This document shows, piece by piece, positions 18,149-28,594 of a stretch of DNA of 40,887 nucleotides. Position 1 is the stretch's first letter, and each line of letters opens with the position of its first letter. The DNA is from an uncultured bacterium (lineage in GTDB: Bacteria > Patescibacteriota > Minisyncoccia > Phycocordibacterales > PALSA-1337), in NCBI GenBank assembly GCA_903900935.1, contig CAIUOX010000041.1:1-40887 (forward strand), given 5' to 3'. The notes under the pieces were generated by a model. That model saw nothing but the letters and a program-made list of their open reading frames with translations, did no database searches and was not told the DNA's origin. The position numbers and the translations under genes are program-made.

Positions 18149-19018
18149 ATGGTATCAAACTACCCACACAAACAAACAATTATCATTGCAGTAATATGTC
18201 TCATAGCAATCACGTGTGTTGCCGTCTACACACAACGACAAAAAACCAGCACAAATGATGTGCTCAATATCGCTTCTCCAGTACAAGAGGACCTACAAGG
18301 AGACACAAAACTCGCTAGCACAACAAATTGGCAAAAAGATTTCTTTGCTCTTTCTACGAGCACAAAAAAAATCTCAGGGACTGGACAAGAAATATCCCCA
18401 ACAACACTAACTGATCAAATAAGCAAAGATTTCTTTACTCGTTACATGATACTTAGACAGACTGAGCAAACTGGCAATTCAGATTCAGTAAAAAGTGCAA
18501 TGGACCAGACCATCACCAATGCCACTATGGCCGCGCCGAAGCCAAAAACATATTTTTTAAATGATATCAATATTTCATCTGATAATAGCCCGATAGCAAT
18601 ACACACATATGCAAATACCACAGCATCTTTATTACTTACCTATATATCAAAATCAGACCCAACAATGATTGCCGCTGATGCACTAGACAATTCCAATATG
18701 GACGGGCTCAAAGATATAGACCCTATCATTGCAGGATATCAAAAAACAATATCTGAATTGCTCAAAACTATAGTGCCATCGGATCTACAAGATAGCCATA
18801 TAAACACAATCAATAGTCTTAGTATATTGCTCTATGTGTCAGAAGGATTGCGCCATATCAATGAAGATTCAATGCAATCCATGGTTGCTCTAGGCTTCTA
18901 TACGACTGGGCAAGATGCTCTTAGGGGGGCGCTTCTTGATACAAGGGATTATATTTCAGTGCGTAAAATACCAATCACTTCAACAGAGCCTGGATATTTG
19001 TATTTCCAAATAAATTAA
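18149..19018 (+). CDS. hypothetical membrane-anchored protein preceding T4SS-like genes
   Basis: N-terminal TM helix; 289 aa; no family recognised. Confidence 0.75.
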   Translation: MVSNYPHKQTIIIAVICLIAITCVAVYTQRQKTSTNDVLNIASPVQEDLQGDTKLASTTNWQKDFFALSTSTKKISGTGQEISPTTLTDQISKDFFTRYMILRQTEQTGNSDSVKSAMDQTITNATMAAPKPKTYFLNDINISSDNSPIAIHTYANTTASLLLTYISKSDPTMIAADALDNSNMDGLKDIDPIIAGYQKTISELLKTIVPSDLQDSHINTINSLSILLYVSEGLRHINEDSMQSMVALGFYTTGQDALRGALLDTRDYISVRKIPITSTEPGYLYFQIN

Positions 19019-19031
19019 TAACTTTATTATT

Positions 19032-20678
19032 ATGAAAAACTACTTCACAAAAACAATTGCAATCGTCTGCATGATTGGACTCCTAACTCCATCAGTAGCT
19101 TTTCTTTCATATCCGAAGCATGCACAAGCAGTAGTAGGAACCGTCCAGATTGGTACGAGTTGGGACTTCAACAACATAATGGCTCATTTGGAGAAGTTTA
19201 CTCTTAGCCGACTGGCCAATATTATTGCAAAACAAATTCTCCACCAGCTCACTGCTAGTATTATTGATTGGATTAATAGTGGTTTCCAAGGAAACCCATC
19301 ATTCCTAGATAACCCCCAAGCCTTCTTTCTTGATGCTGCTGACCAAATTACTGGCGTATTCTTGGACCCAAATACAAGTCCTCTCAAATTTCTCTGCGGA
19401 AATATGAACCTAGACCTAAGCCTCGCATTGGCATTTGGTCAGGGATCTTTTATAAATAAACGCTATACCTGTACTCTTGGTAGTATATTCACAAAGTTAA
19501 CAAATCTTCCAAATACAGTATCAATCCAAGGCAGAAGCCTCTCTGGATTCATGAGGGGAGATTTCTCACAGGGTGGGTGGAAAGGATTCTTGTCAGTAAG
19601 TCAACAGCCAAAAAATAATGCGACCGGAGCTTATCTGCAAGCGCATGGGGACTTATTGCATTCTATCGGTATAAAGAAAAATGCTTTGAAAAGCCAACTA
19701 ACCCAAGGAAGTGGTCTTCTCTCTTGGGATTCATGTACTGATACAACTGCTGGTGCTGTTAACACAAGTCTTTCAGGTTCTGGTTCTAATTCTCTGATTG
19801 CAGGAATGATGGCAGACTCCAAAAGCCACAAAGATGCGGCCGGACAAGCATCTATTGATACTGGCAATGGTTCAAGCATTCACGCTTCAATTGACTCAAC
19901 TGGCCTTGTTAAATACCAAAATTGTCGCACACAAACTCCAGGATCTCTCATTTCTAGTCAACTAAATAAGGCAATTGGCTCGCCCGTTCTTGAGCTTGAA
20001 CTCGCAAATGATATAAATGCGATCATTAGCGCACTTGTTACCCAAATGGTTAGCCAAGTTATGAGCGCTGGATTGGGTGGAATTAGTAGGAGTCCATCTG
20101 GTGGGGGCCAATCAGCAACACAAGCTATTATCACAGATATACAAAATAGACAAGCTGCTATGTCCAGTACCATAACACTCACAGGAAATGGTGATACATC
20201 TATATCATCAATTAAGGGAAATTATGATTCGGCAGTAAGAATCCTGACAACAAGTAAGTCAAATTATCAGATTGCACGCAATTGTTTTGCAAATAAAGCT
20301 GGATTATCATCTGCTCAGCAAGCATATGCGCTGAACCAGATTGGTCTCATTGATATAGCAGTAAATACTCGTCTTGATCCTCTACTCAATCATATGCTCG
20401 GAAAACAATCAGAGATCGCTGCATCTATGCCACAAATAAACGTAGCTAGTACAACAGATGCGCAAACTCTTGATACTCTCGTTAGTCAAATAGACACACT
20501 GCAACAATCAATCGCCACAAACAATGTAAATGGATCAGCAATAACACAAGGACCTACTACGGTTGCATCAACCACCACGGCCGGAATAGCAATCAGCGAC
20601 CTCGGCAGTGCACAAACAAGTGCAACACAATTCAATGCGGAAGCGGCACAGTACTCCAACCTATGTAATGGACTCTAG
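19032..20678 (+). CDS. hypothetical exported protein, T4SS-locus associated
   Basis: 548 aa with signal peptide ending SYPKHAQA; position directly upstream of VirB6-like gene. Confidence 0.75.
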   Translation: MKNYFTKTIAIVCMIGLLTPSVAFLSYPKHAQAVVGTVQIGTSWDFNNIMAHLEKFTLSRLANIIAKQILHQLTASIIDWINSGFQGNPSFLDNPQAFFLDAADQITGVFLDPNTSPLKFLCGNMNLDLSLALAFGQGSFINKRYTCTLGSIFTKLTNLPNTVSIQGRSLSGFMRGDFSQGGWKGFLSVSQQPKNNATGAYLQAHGDLLHSIGIKKNALKSQLTQGSGLLSWDSCTDTTAGAVNTSLSGSGSNSLIAGMMADSKSHKDAAGQASIDTGNGSSIHASIDSTGLVKYQNCRTQTPGSLISSQLNKAIGSPVLELELANDINAIISALVTQMVSQVMSAGLGGISRSPSGGGQSATQAIITDIQNRQAAMSSTITLTGNGDTSISSIKGNYDSAVRILTTSKSNYQIARNCFANKAGLSSAQQAYALNQIGLIDIAVNTRLDPLLNHMLGKQSEIAASMPQINVASTTDAQTLDTLVSQIDTLQQSIATNNVNGSAITQGPTTVASTTTAGIAISDLGSAQTSATQFNAEAAQYSNLCNGL

Positions 20679-20693
20679 TACATACTTATAACA

Positions 20694-23123
20694 ATGAAAC
20701 GTTTTAACCGATACATAATACTGATAAGCGCCTTCCTCCTCATACTGGTGGTGTTTTCAGTACACACCACATTTGCTGCAGATGGTAAAAGTGCAAACTT
20801 AGGTGACAGTGGTGGTGGTCTTTTGACAGACTTCCTTGGAATGCCAAGCTTGACTCAACTAGTTGCCCAATCCTTGGCAAACCTCTTCTCTACTCTGCAA
20901 ACTATTGCAGCTTGGCTCATTGCTGTCGCAGGATCATTGCTCAACTATTCCATCAATCTTACTCTCAATATGAAAACGTTCGTAGACAATACGCCAGCGA
21001 TATTCACTATTTGGAAAGCGATTCGTGATATCTCAGGAATGATCATTATTTTCTCTCTTATCTTTGCGGCACTTCGCCTAATACTTGGTTTTGACGCAAA
21101 ATTCGGAGATCTAATCAAAAATATTGTTATTGCTGGTATTCTCATAAACTTTAGCTTCTTTGCTACTGGATTAGGTATTGATGCCTCAAATATCATATCA
21201 ATGCAACTCTACAATACAATAGCGCCAGCAAATACTCTTGATACATCTGGTACCAGTCCAGCCAGTAGTAAGATGAATACAAGTAAGATAGAACAGTTGC
21301 TAAGTGATGGTGGACTCTCAGATTTATTCATGAAATCGCTAAATACGACTACTCTTTATAACAACAGTGCTAGTTTAAGTAATGCTGGTAAGAATGACGG
21401 TGGTGGATTGAACCTCCCGATCAAGATTGTCATTCAGGGAGTTACTGCGATTCTTATCATGGTTACGGCGGCATTCAGCTTCTTCTTTGCTGCATTAGCA
21501 TTTATGGTTAGATTCGTCATATTGTTGATATTGCTCGCATTCTCGCCGATATGGTTCGCATCACATGTGCTTCCAGAACTCCAAGAGTATGCAAAAAAAT
21601 GGACAGGTCTATATACAGGACAACTCTTATTCATGCCTGTGTATCTGCTATTAATGTATTTTGCATTGAGTGTGATGACTGCAAATCCATACTTAAGTAA
21701 TTTGGGGGCTTCTGTATCAGGAACAAGCGTATCAGATGATGCAAAACTAATCGCTCTCATAATCAATGCGGCTCTTGTACTCATCATGATGAATATACCT
21801 TTATTGGCAGCAATTAAGCTCGGTGGGTCAGCGACTGGATGGATTGAAAAGGGTGGTTATTCAAAGACATTTGGTACTGGTATATCAAAGTGGGTGGGCT
21901 CACGAACAGCTAGAGATACAGTTGGGAAAGTAGCCTATGGCTTGAATGATAGTAGGGCTGTCAAGAAGTTTGCTGCTGTTTTGCCTGGTGTAGGAGGTGC
22001 TATTTCAAAAGGATTGGGCAAGGTGGGTAATGCTGGTTTTGGTATGAAGAAGGGTGGATATGAAGATGCACTCAAAGAAAAGAAAAAAAACCAGACTGCT
22101 CTGTTCAAGAAAATTGGTACAGTTGATCGTGCTAAATATGACACGGAAGAAGAGTATCAGAAAGCAATAGCTAAGGCTGAAGAATCTCAAAAGGCATATG
22201 CAAAGAAACTTACATCAAATCTTTCAACTCCAATCAAAAATTGGGGATCAGACAAGGGTAGAGACGCTAGGATTGCTGAAGTTGATGCGAAGGGAATTGC
22301 CCACTATGGTTCAGAGGAAGAATACCAGAATGCACGCGCCGATGCTGCAAAAACTCCATTTATGTCTAAAGCATTCAATGGAAGAGTTGGAAAATTGCTT
22401 AGCTTCATGTTTGACAGTAGAGCAGGCAAGGAAAGTGGCTTTGTTTTGACGGAAGAGGCCAATATAAAAAATACGAGGAAGGCAAAAGAGGCGAACGATG
22501 CTGCTATTGCCGCTATTGTTGCAACAAGAGAAAGTAGAAACGCAGACATAATAGCGGCTGCGAAGAAAGAAGATGCGGAGTCTGGTAAAGGACTAGAAGA
22601 ACTATCAGCAAAGAGAATCCGTGATATCGACCAAAGAATAAAAAACTCTGAAGAGTCGGTGATAACGGAAGAAAAACAAATGGCAAAAAGAATGAAGGAG
22701 ATTCTCCCTAATGACAATGAACTGGCCCGAATGACTCTTACTGATGTAGAAAAGGCAGAACTAGCCCAGATGGATGTGCACAAAAAAGAAATACTAGACA
22801 ACGATAGAAAATTAAAAGAAAGCCTCACCAAAGAAAAGGCTGACATACTTGACACCAAGGTAACCGTTCTTCAGTTGCTCGCCAAAAAAGACCATAGTGA
22901 TCTACTCACTGATTTTACTCCTGGAGAAAAAGATCAGGTTCAGAGACTTAAAGAAAAGAACGAAAATCTAAAAGCAACAATTGCACGTATCGATAAGAAA
23001 AAACAAAAAGAAGACCGAGGTGCTCTCATCGTTGACATCGCAAAAGAAGCCAAGGAGCTCAGTGAAGATAACGACAAAGGAAAAGGGGATAAACCTAAAG
23101 AAGACAAACCAAAGACAGCCTAA
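20694..23123 (+). CDS. VirB6/TrbL-like polytopic membrane protein with long charged C-terminal tail
   Basis: About six hydrophobic segments within roughly the first 400 aa, then a Lys/Glu-rich coiled-coil tail; linked to PrgI and VirB4. Confidence 0.72.
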   Translation: MKRFNRYIILISAFLLILVVFSVHTTFAADGKSANLGDSGGGLLTDFLGMPSLTQLVAQSLANLFSTLQTIAAWLIAVAGSLLNYSINLTLNMKTFVDNTPAIFTIWKAIRDISGMIIIFSLIFAALRLILGFDAKFGDLIKNIVIAGILINFSFFATGLGIDASNIISMQLYNTIAPANTLDTSGTSPASSKMNTSKIEQLLSDGGLSDLFMKSLNTTTLYNNSASLSNAGKNDGGGLNLPIKIVIQGVTAILIMVTAAFSFFFAALAFMVRFVILLILLAFSPIWFASHVLPELQEYAKKWTGLYTGQLLFMPVYLLLMYFALSVMTANPYLSNLGASVSGTSVSDDAKLIALIINAALVLIMMNIPLLAAIKLGGSATGWIEKGGYSKTFGTGISKWVGSRTARDTVGKVAYGLNDSRAVKKFAAVLPGVGGAISKGLGKVGNAGFGMKKGGYEDALKEKKKNQTALFKKIGTVDRAKYDTEEEYQKAIAKAEESQKAYAKKLTSNLSTPIKNWGSDKGRDARIAEVDAKGIAHYGSEEEYQNARADAAKTPFMSKAFNGRVGKLLSFMFDSRAGKESGFVLTEEANIKNTRKAKEANDAAIAAIVATRESRNADIIAAAKKEDAESGKGLEELSAKRIRDIDQRIKNSEESVITEEKQMAKRMKEILPNDNELARMTLTDVEKAELAQMDVHKKEILDNDRKLKESLTKEKADILDTKVTVLQLLAKKDHSDLLTDFTPGEKDQVQRLKEKNENLKATIARIDKKKQKEDRGALIVDIAKEAKELSEDNDKGKGDKPKEDKPKTA

Positions 23124-23129
23124 AAACAT

Positions 23130-23789
23130 ATGAGACAATTCACCCAACAAGAAATCCAAGACCAATTTGATAGACTTCCTACAGAAATACAGGATGCCAT
23201 CAATGCAAGTGACTTGCCTGATAAAATCAATATTATTGGAAAAAAATACTTGCTTCGAGTTGATCAACTCGGCGAGCTTGTTGATGAGATAGGTCTTGTT
23301 ATATTGGGGCTTCGACGATCTTCTGATTTTATTACCGACATAATTGAAAGAACATCTATAAGTTCAAAAGACGCTGACGCTCTTGCACAGGATGTTAATA
23401 CCACTATATTCTCAACAATAAAAATGCACTTACAGAACGTTGAGAGACGAATTACTGATGATGCGGACATGAATCAAGCCGTATCAGACATATCAGCCCT
23501 TGAACGAGCAGGGAACTTCACTGTAGAAAAGGTAGTTCCTGAAGTAAAAAATGACGTAACTCCAGCAGATAGGCCAGAAATACTACACAATGTAGAATAC
23601 CCAAAGCCAACAGCTCCAACGCCATACAAGCCGATAGATCCACTCATAGACCATTTGTTAGCAAATCCTATGTCATCAGTTGCAAAAACAATAAAAACCA
23701 CAGAGACAACTATCAAATCAATACCAGCAACACCAGCAAAGTCAATAACACCAATAGCAAAAACCGACACATATCGCGAACCAATATAA
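23130..23789 (+). CDS. hypothetical soluble protein in T4SS-like operon
   Basis: 219-aa ORF; helical N-terminus and Pro/Thr-rich C-terminus. Confidence 0.7.
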   Translation: MRQFTQQEIQDQFDRLPTEIQDAINASDLPDKINIIGKKYLLRVDQLGELVDEIGLVILGLRRSSDFITDIIERTSISSKDADALAQDVNTTIFSTIKMHLQNVERRITDDADMNQAVSDISALERAGNFTVEKVVPEVKNDVTPADRPEILHNVEYPKPTAPTPYKPIDPLIDHLLANPMSSVAKTIKTTETTIKSIPATPAKSITPIAKTDTYREPI

Positions 23790-23841
23790 TACAGAGTTGT
23801 ACTCTTAGCTCCTACGACGTACCTCTGATATAATAGAGTCA

Positions 23842-24276
23842 ATGCGCTTCCAAGTTCCCCAATTTATTGAAGTTGAAGATAAAATCTTCGGATCGCTTAC
23901 TCTTAAGCAGTTTATTTATCTTGCAGGTGGAGGTGGCTTGTCATTCTTGGTATATATATTTGTAAATAGCCTCTTTCTTGCACTTCTACCTATCGTTATC
24001 ATCATGGGCATATCTGCATCATTGGCTTTTTATAAAATCAATAAAAAGCCATTTGTCGTGGTACTTGAGGCTGCATTCAAGTATTATTTTGGCACAAAGC
24101 TATATATATGGAAGAAAGCAGAAAAGGTCCAACCAAAAGACATACAAACAGCAATCAAAGGCGTAAAAAACTATGCTTCTGTTATGGTACCAAAAATCTC
24201 TGACAGCAAATTGAAAGATCTTACATGGAGCCTGGACATAAAGGAAAGTCTCTACTCAAATAATAATCAAAAATAG
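23842..24276 (+). CDS. PrgI family (VirB3-like) protein
   Basis: MRFQVPQFIEVEDKIFGSLTLKQFIYLAGGGGLSFLVYIFVNSLF is typical of PrgI family. Confidence 0.88.
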   Translation: MRFQVPQFIEVEDKIFGSLTLKQFIYLAGGGGLSFLVYIFVNSLFLALLPIVIIMGISASLAFYKINKKPFVVVLEAAFKYYFGTKLYIWKKAEKVQPKDIQTAIKGVKNYASVMVPKISDSKLKDLTWSLDIKESLYSNNNQK

Positions 24277-24277
24277 T

Positions 24278-24922
24278 ATGGCCAGCAAATCTCAAACAAC
24301 TCAAGATTTCGTACCGGTGCAAGAAGTGCGCGATGGTGTCGTTGTGCTCAAAAATGGTGGAATGAGAACGATAATACTGGCATCATCCCTAAACTTCGCA
24401 CTCAAATCAGAAGACGAGCAAGGATCTATTCTGATGCAATTCCAAAACTTCTTAAATTCATTGGATTTCTCAATACAGATATTCATCCAATCAAAAAAAT
24501 TAGACATACGGCCCTACATGGCCCTTCTAGAAGACCGCTACAAAGACCAAGTAAGTGAGCTCATGAAAATACAGGTGCGAGAATATGTAGAATTTATCCG
24601 TACTTTCGTAGAAAGCACCAGCATCATGTCAAAGAGTTTCTTTGTAGTTATTCCTTATGATCCTCCGATACTTAACACTAGCAATGGAGTACTAGCGTCG
24701 ATAATGCCAAGCAAAAAAAACAAGTCAGATAGTGCAAAGCAAACCGCTGATGCACAATTCCAGGAATATCGAAGTCAACTCGAGCAACGTGTTGCGGTAG
24801 TTGAACAAGGTCTTGTACGATGTGGAGTCCGCACTGCTGAGCTTGGCACTGAAGAAGTGGTAGAATTGTTCTACAAACTCTTCAATCCAGGAGAAACAGA
24901 AAAACCAATACAAATAACATGA
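24278..24922 (+). CDS. VirB4/TraC N-terminal-domain-like protein
   Basis: VPVQEVRDGVVVLKNGGMRTIILASSLNFALKSEDEQGSILMQFQNFLNSLDFSIQIFIQSKKLD; overlaps next gene by 4 nt (ATGA). Confidence 0.78.
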   Translation: MASKSQTTQDFVPVQEVRDGVVVLKNGGMRTIILASSLNFALKSEDEQGSILMQFQNFLNSLDFSIQIFIQSKKLDIRPYMALLEDRYKDQVSELMKIQVREYVEFIRTFVESTSIMSKSFFVVIPYDPPILNTSNGVLASIMPSKKNKSDSAKQTADAQFQEYRSQLEQRVAVVEQGLVRCGVRTAELGTEEVVELFYKLFNPGETEKPIQIT

Positions 24923-26730
24923 GTATATTTTCCAATTTATTCAAAAAGAAAGATTCTCCTATTGTCTCTATACTGCCAGAAGAGATATATCAGGCTGGCG
25001 TACTAGAACTCAAAGATGTTATCGCTCCATCTGCACTCAAGGTAACACCAAAAGAAATAAATCTTGGTGAAAAGGTTGGTCGCACCTTATTCGTCATATC
25101 ATACCCACGCTTCCTCGATGAAAGTTGGTTCGCACCAATCATAAACCTAGACAAAGTATTCAATGTTTCTATTTTCATACACCCAGTTGATACTGCGCGC
25201 GTGCTTCGCCATTTCCAGAAGAAAGTTGCTGAGGTACAAAGCCAGATTGCTCGCCGAGAAGAGAAGGGTCTTGTCCGCGACCCATCCCTTGATACTGCAT
25301 ATCAAGACCTCGAAATGCTCCGTGATCAGCTGATGCAAGCACAAGAACACCTTTTTGACGTTGGTGTATATATTACGCTTTACGCTGACAATGATAGTGA
25401 ACTAGACAAACTCGAATCAGAAATAAAATCAATCCTTGAATCCAAGCTTGTATACGTAAAGCCAGCATTATTCCAACAAGAACAAGGATTCAAAAGTGTC
25501 ATTCCAATCGCTGATGACCAGCTGGCAGTACACTCAAAACTCAACTCTTCACCACTTTCAAGCCTATTCCCATTCGTGTCATTTGACCTAACATCAGACA
25601 AAGGAATACTCTATGGTATCAATCGCCACAACTCTTCACTTGTTCTCTTCGATCGTTATAGCTTGGAAAACTACAATTCAGTAACATTCGCTACAGCTGG
25701 TGCTGGAAAATCTTACTGCACCAAGCTTGAAATACTCCGTACACTGATGTTTGATGTTGATGTGCTTGTGATCGACCCAGAAAAAGAATACGAATACATG
25801 TCTGAGGCAACTGGTGGAAAATATTTCAATATATCTCTCAACTCCGAACACCATATCAATCCTTTTGACTTGCCTATAGCTCATGAAGGAGAGTCCGCAT
25901 CTGATATCCTGCGTTCAAACACAATCAACCTCGTCGGCCTATTCCGTATTATGCTAGGAGGTCTAACACAAGAAGAAGATGCTATTATTGATCGCGCCAT
26001 ATCCGAGACGTATGCCTTGAAAGACATAACACCTGAATCTGACTTCCGAAATATCGAACCTCCACTTCTTTCGGACTTTGAACTTGTATTGGCGGGAATG
26101 GAAGGTGGCGACTCGCTTGTTCAGCGTTTATCAAAATATACCAAAGGAACATGGGCAGGATTCATCAATCGCCCATCAAATGTAGACATCAACAACAAAT
26201 TTGTTGTCTTTTCATTGCGTGATATGGAAGATGAGCTCAAGCCAGTCGCCATGTATATCGTCACACACTATATCTGGAATGCTATCCGCAAAAACCTCAA
26301 GAAACGCCTACTTGTTATCGATGAGGCATGGTGGATGATGAAATCTGAAGACACGGCTTCATTCTTATTTGGTTTGGCAAAACGTGGACGCAAATATTTC
26401 CTCGGACTTTCGACAATAACCCAAGACGTAGATGACTTCTTGAAATCTCCTTATGGTATGCCTATAGTATCAAACTCATCTATGCAAATCCTCCTAAAGC
26501 AGTCACCAACTGTTATTGACCATATTCAACAAACATTCAATCTGACTGATGAAGAAAAATACTTACTTCTCGAATCAGATGTTGGAGAGGGTATATTCTT
26601 CGTAGGCTTGAAGCACGTAGCTATCAAAATCATCGGTTCATACACAGAAGACCAAATCATCACCACAAACCCTGCTCAAGTCATGCAAATACGACAAGCA
26701 AAGAAAGATCTCGAGAATGCAGGACAATAA
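24919..26730 (+). CDS. virB4: VirB4-family type IV secretion ATPase
   Basis: Walker A ATAGAGKSYCTKLEI; VLVIDPEKEYEYM; Walker B KRLLVIDEAWWMMKSED; LGLSTITQDVDDFL. Confidence 0.93.
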   Translation: MSIFSNLFKKKDSPIVSILPEEIYQAGVLELKDVIAPSALKVTPKEINLGEKVGRTLFVISYPRFLDESWFAPIINLDKVFNVSIFIHPVDTARVLRHFQKKVAEVQSQIARREEKGLVRDPSLDTAYQDLEMLRDQLMQAQEHLFDVGVYITLYADNDSELDKLESEIKSILESKLVYVKPALFQQEQGFKSVIPIADDQLAVHSKLNSSPLSSLFPFVSFDLTSDKGILYGINRHNSSLVLFDRYSLENYNSVTFATAGAGKSYCTKLEILRTLMFDVDVLVIDPEKEYEYMSEATGGKYFNISLNSEHHINPFDLPIAHEGESASDILRSNTINLVGLFRIMLGGLTQEEDAIIDRAISETYALKDITPESDFRNIEPPLLSDFELVLAGMEGGDSLVQRLSKYTKGTWAGFINRPSNVDINNKFVVFSLRDMEDELKPVAMYIVTHYIWNAIRKNLKKRLLVIDEAWWMMKSEDTASFLFGLAKRGRKYFLGLSTITQDVDDFLKSPYGMPIVSNSSMQILLKQSPTVIDHIQQTFNLTDEEKYLLLESDVGEGIFFVGLKHVAIKIIGSYTEDQIITTNPAQVMQIRQAKKDLENAGQ

Positions 26731-26753
26731 AGTTTGGGTGATATAATGAATCT

Positions 26754-27485
26754 ATGGCTGAACAAATAGGAAAACCAAAATATAGAATAGGAATTTCAGC
26801 AGGTATTTTTTGGCTTGTGCTAGCATTCTTTTTTGATCTATTTAGTTTGGTACCGTTTGTTGGAGGTGTTGTTGGCCCATTTTTTTGGATATGTTTCAGT
26901 ATTTATCTCTGGAAAATTGGCTGTGGATTCTTGAGTGCACGACGTTTGGCAATTGAGGTGGTTTCCGCTGTAGGTGAAATGATACCGGTGGTTCAGGAAC
27001 TTCCTCTTATTCTTGCTGGAGTATTGGTAGTTATACTTATGATTGTTTTTGAAGACAAAACTGGCATAAAGATCATGCCCACAAAAGGAAAATTTGGTGT
27101 AGCCCAAAAGGGAAAGGATGGCAATTATCTAAATCGAAATAAAACTCGAGAATTATTCAAGGCAAATGGATATAATGAGCCTCTCAATGAAAATGGGGCG
27201 AGAATACCACCTACAAGTACAGAGAACACATTTAGACCAAATCAGATAGGAAAAAAACTAACTACAAGTAGTACCGTAAATGCACAAATGTTAAATGTTG
27301 GAGTGGTACGACAACCTTCACAACAACCGAGAGTTTCTGTGGCTCAACCTTCAAATACTGGAACATCATATGCAAGAACAGGCGGTGGAACTTCAACTGG
27401 TTCAACAGGAGGTGGCACTTCTTCTGGATCATCTGCAGGAGGGGGTAGTGGTGGTGGTAGTAGTGGCGGAGGTGGCGGAAAATAG
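26754..27485 (+). CDS. hypothetical membrane protein with Gly/Ser-rich tail
   Basis: Hydrophobic segments near the N-terminus; C-terminal GGGTSTGSTGGGTSSGSSAGGGSGGGSSGGGGGK. Confidence 0.78.
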   Translation: MAEQIGKPKYRIGISAGIFWLVLAFFFDLFSLVPFVGGVVGPFFWICFSIYLWKIGCGFLSARRLAIEVVSAVGEMIPVVQELPLILAGVLVVILMIVFEDKTGIKIMPTKGKFGVAQKGKDGNYLNRNKTRELFKANGYNEPLNENGARIPPTSTENTFRPNQIGKKLTTSSTVNAQMLNVGVVRQPSQQPRVSVAQPSNTGTSYARTGGGTSTGSTGGGTSSGSSAGGGSGGGSSGGGGGK

Positions 27486-27562
27486 TAATAGAATTACGTA
27501 TACACGTCAAAACTGGTGATAACTCCTTATCAACAATTCAATATTCATGATAAAATAGTCAC

Positions 27563-28591
27563 ATGAATCGTCGTTTCATCTCTCTTTTCATACTTTTATT
27601 TATACTTTTCACATGTATTACTCATGCCCAGATGCCAACATTATCAAGCACAGGCCTTGATCTGACAGTCTCAAGCAATAATCCAATACCGGGACAAGAC
27701 GTTACCATAACTGCAGGTAGTTTTAATGCTGATGTAAATACGTCTCAAATAACCTGGGTTGTAAATGGAAAACTCAATCAAAGTGGTATCGGAATGAAGG
27801 AACTTATTATTAAAGCGCCTGCTCTTGGAAAAAAGCTTAGTGTTGATGTGAGTGCGGTAACAACAAATGGAAGAAAGATGGTATCAAATATCGTTATAGG
27901 CTCAGGCTATATCGATATGATCATTGAGACAGACGGATATGTTCCTCCTTTATTTCTAGGGAAAGTTGCACCCGTATATCAAAATTACGTTACTATCATA
28001 GCTATGCCACATGTTGCAGATTCTTCAGGAAACGAATATAACCCCAAGGACCTAGTCTACAAATGGGCAAAAAATGACAGTGTACTTGCAGATCAATCGG
28101 GTTATGGGAAACAGTCAATTTCAATAAAAGGCACGGTATTGCCACGACCATACACCTTGTCTCTTTTTGTATCATCCAAAGACAATGAGGCACAAGCCGT
28201 TGGTTCTGTTGATATAGACTATCAGAGCCCATTTGCCAAGTTTTATGTAGATGATTCTCTGTATGGCGTACTTTTTAATCGCACAATCAAAAGTAATCTA
28301 AATATCGGAACAAATAGAGAGGTTGGGGTGCATATAACTCCCTATGGTTTCAATGGGCCATCAAATGATGTAAACAATCTTACATACACATGGTCAATAA
28401 ATGGCACAGAACATCCTGAATTGTCCACAAATAGCTCAATAACACTACGAGCCCCAGACAACTCTGATGGTTCATCGAATGTGGCTATAGATATAAACAA
28501 TAGCAAAGAGGTTCTTCAGGGGATTAGTGCAGATTTTTCAACAAAGTTCAAAAAAAATACCGACTCAACAAAAGCACCAGTAACTTTTTAA
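27563..28591 (+). CDS. hypothetical secreted protein with Ig-like/beta-sandwich-like segments
   Basis: Signal peptide; VSSNNPIPGQDVTITAGSFNADVNTSQITWVVNGK resembles bacterial Ig-like repeats. Confidence 0.72.
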   Translation: MNRRFISLFILLFILFTCITHAQMPTLSSTGLDLTVSSNNPIPGQDVTITAGSFNADVNTSQITWVVNGKLNQSGIGMKELIIKAPALGKKLSVDVSAVTTNGRKMVSNIVIGSGYIDMIIETDGYVPPLFLGKVAPVYQNYVTIIAMPHVADSSGNEYNPKDLVYKWAKNDSVLADQSGYGKQSISIKGTVLPRPYTLSLFVSSKDNEAQAVGSVDIDYQSPFAKFYVDDSLYGVLFNRTIKSNLNIGTNREVGVHITPYGFNGPSNDVNNLTYTWSINGTEHPELSTNSSITLRAPDNSDGSSNVAIDINNSKEVLQGISADFSTKFKKNTDSTKAPVTF

Positions 28592-28594
28592 ATT

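Noticed and set aside
27385-27482. Gly-codon repeat near 27.4 kb as a DNA repeat element
   Set aside because: Explained by the Gly/Ser-rich C-terminus of the 26754..27485 protein.
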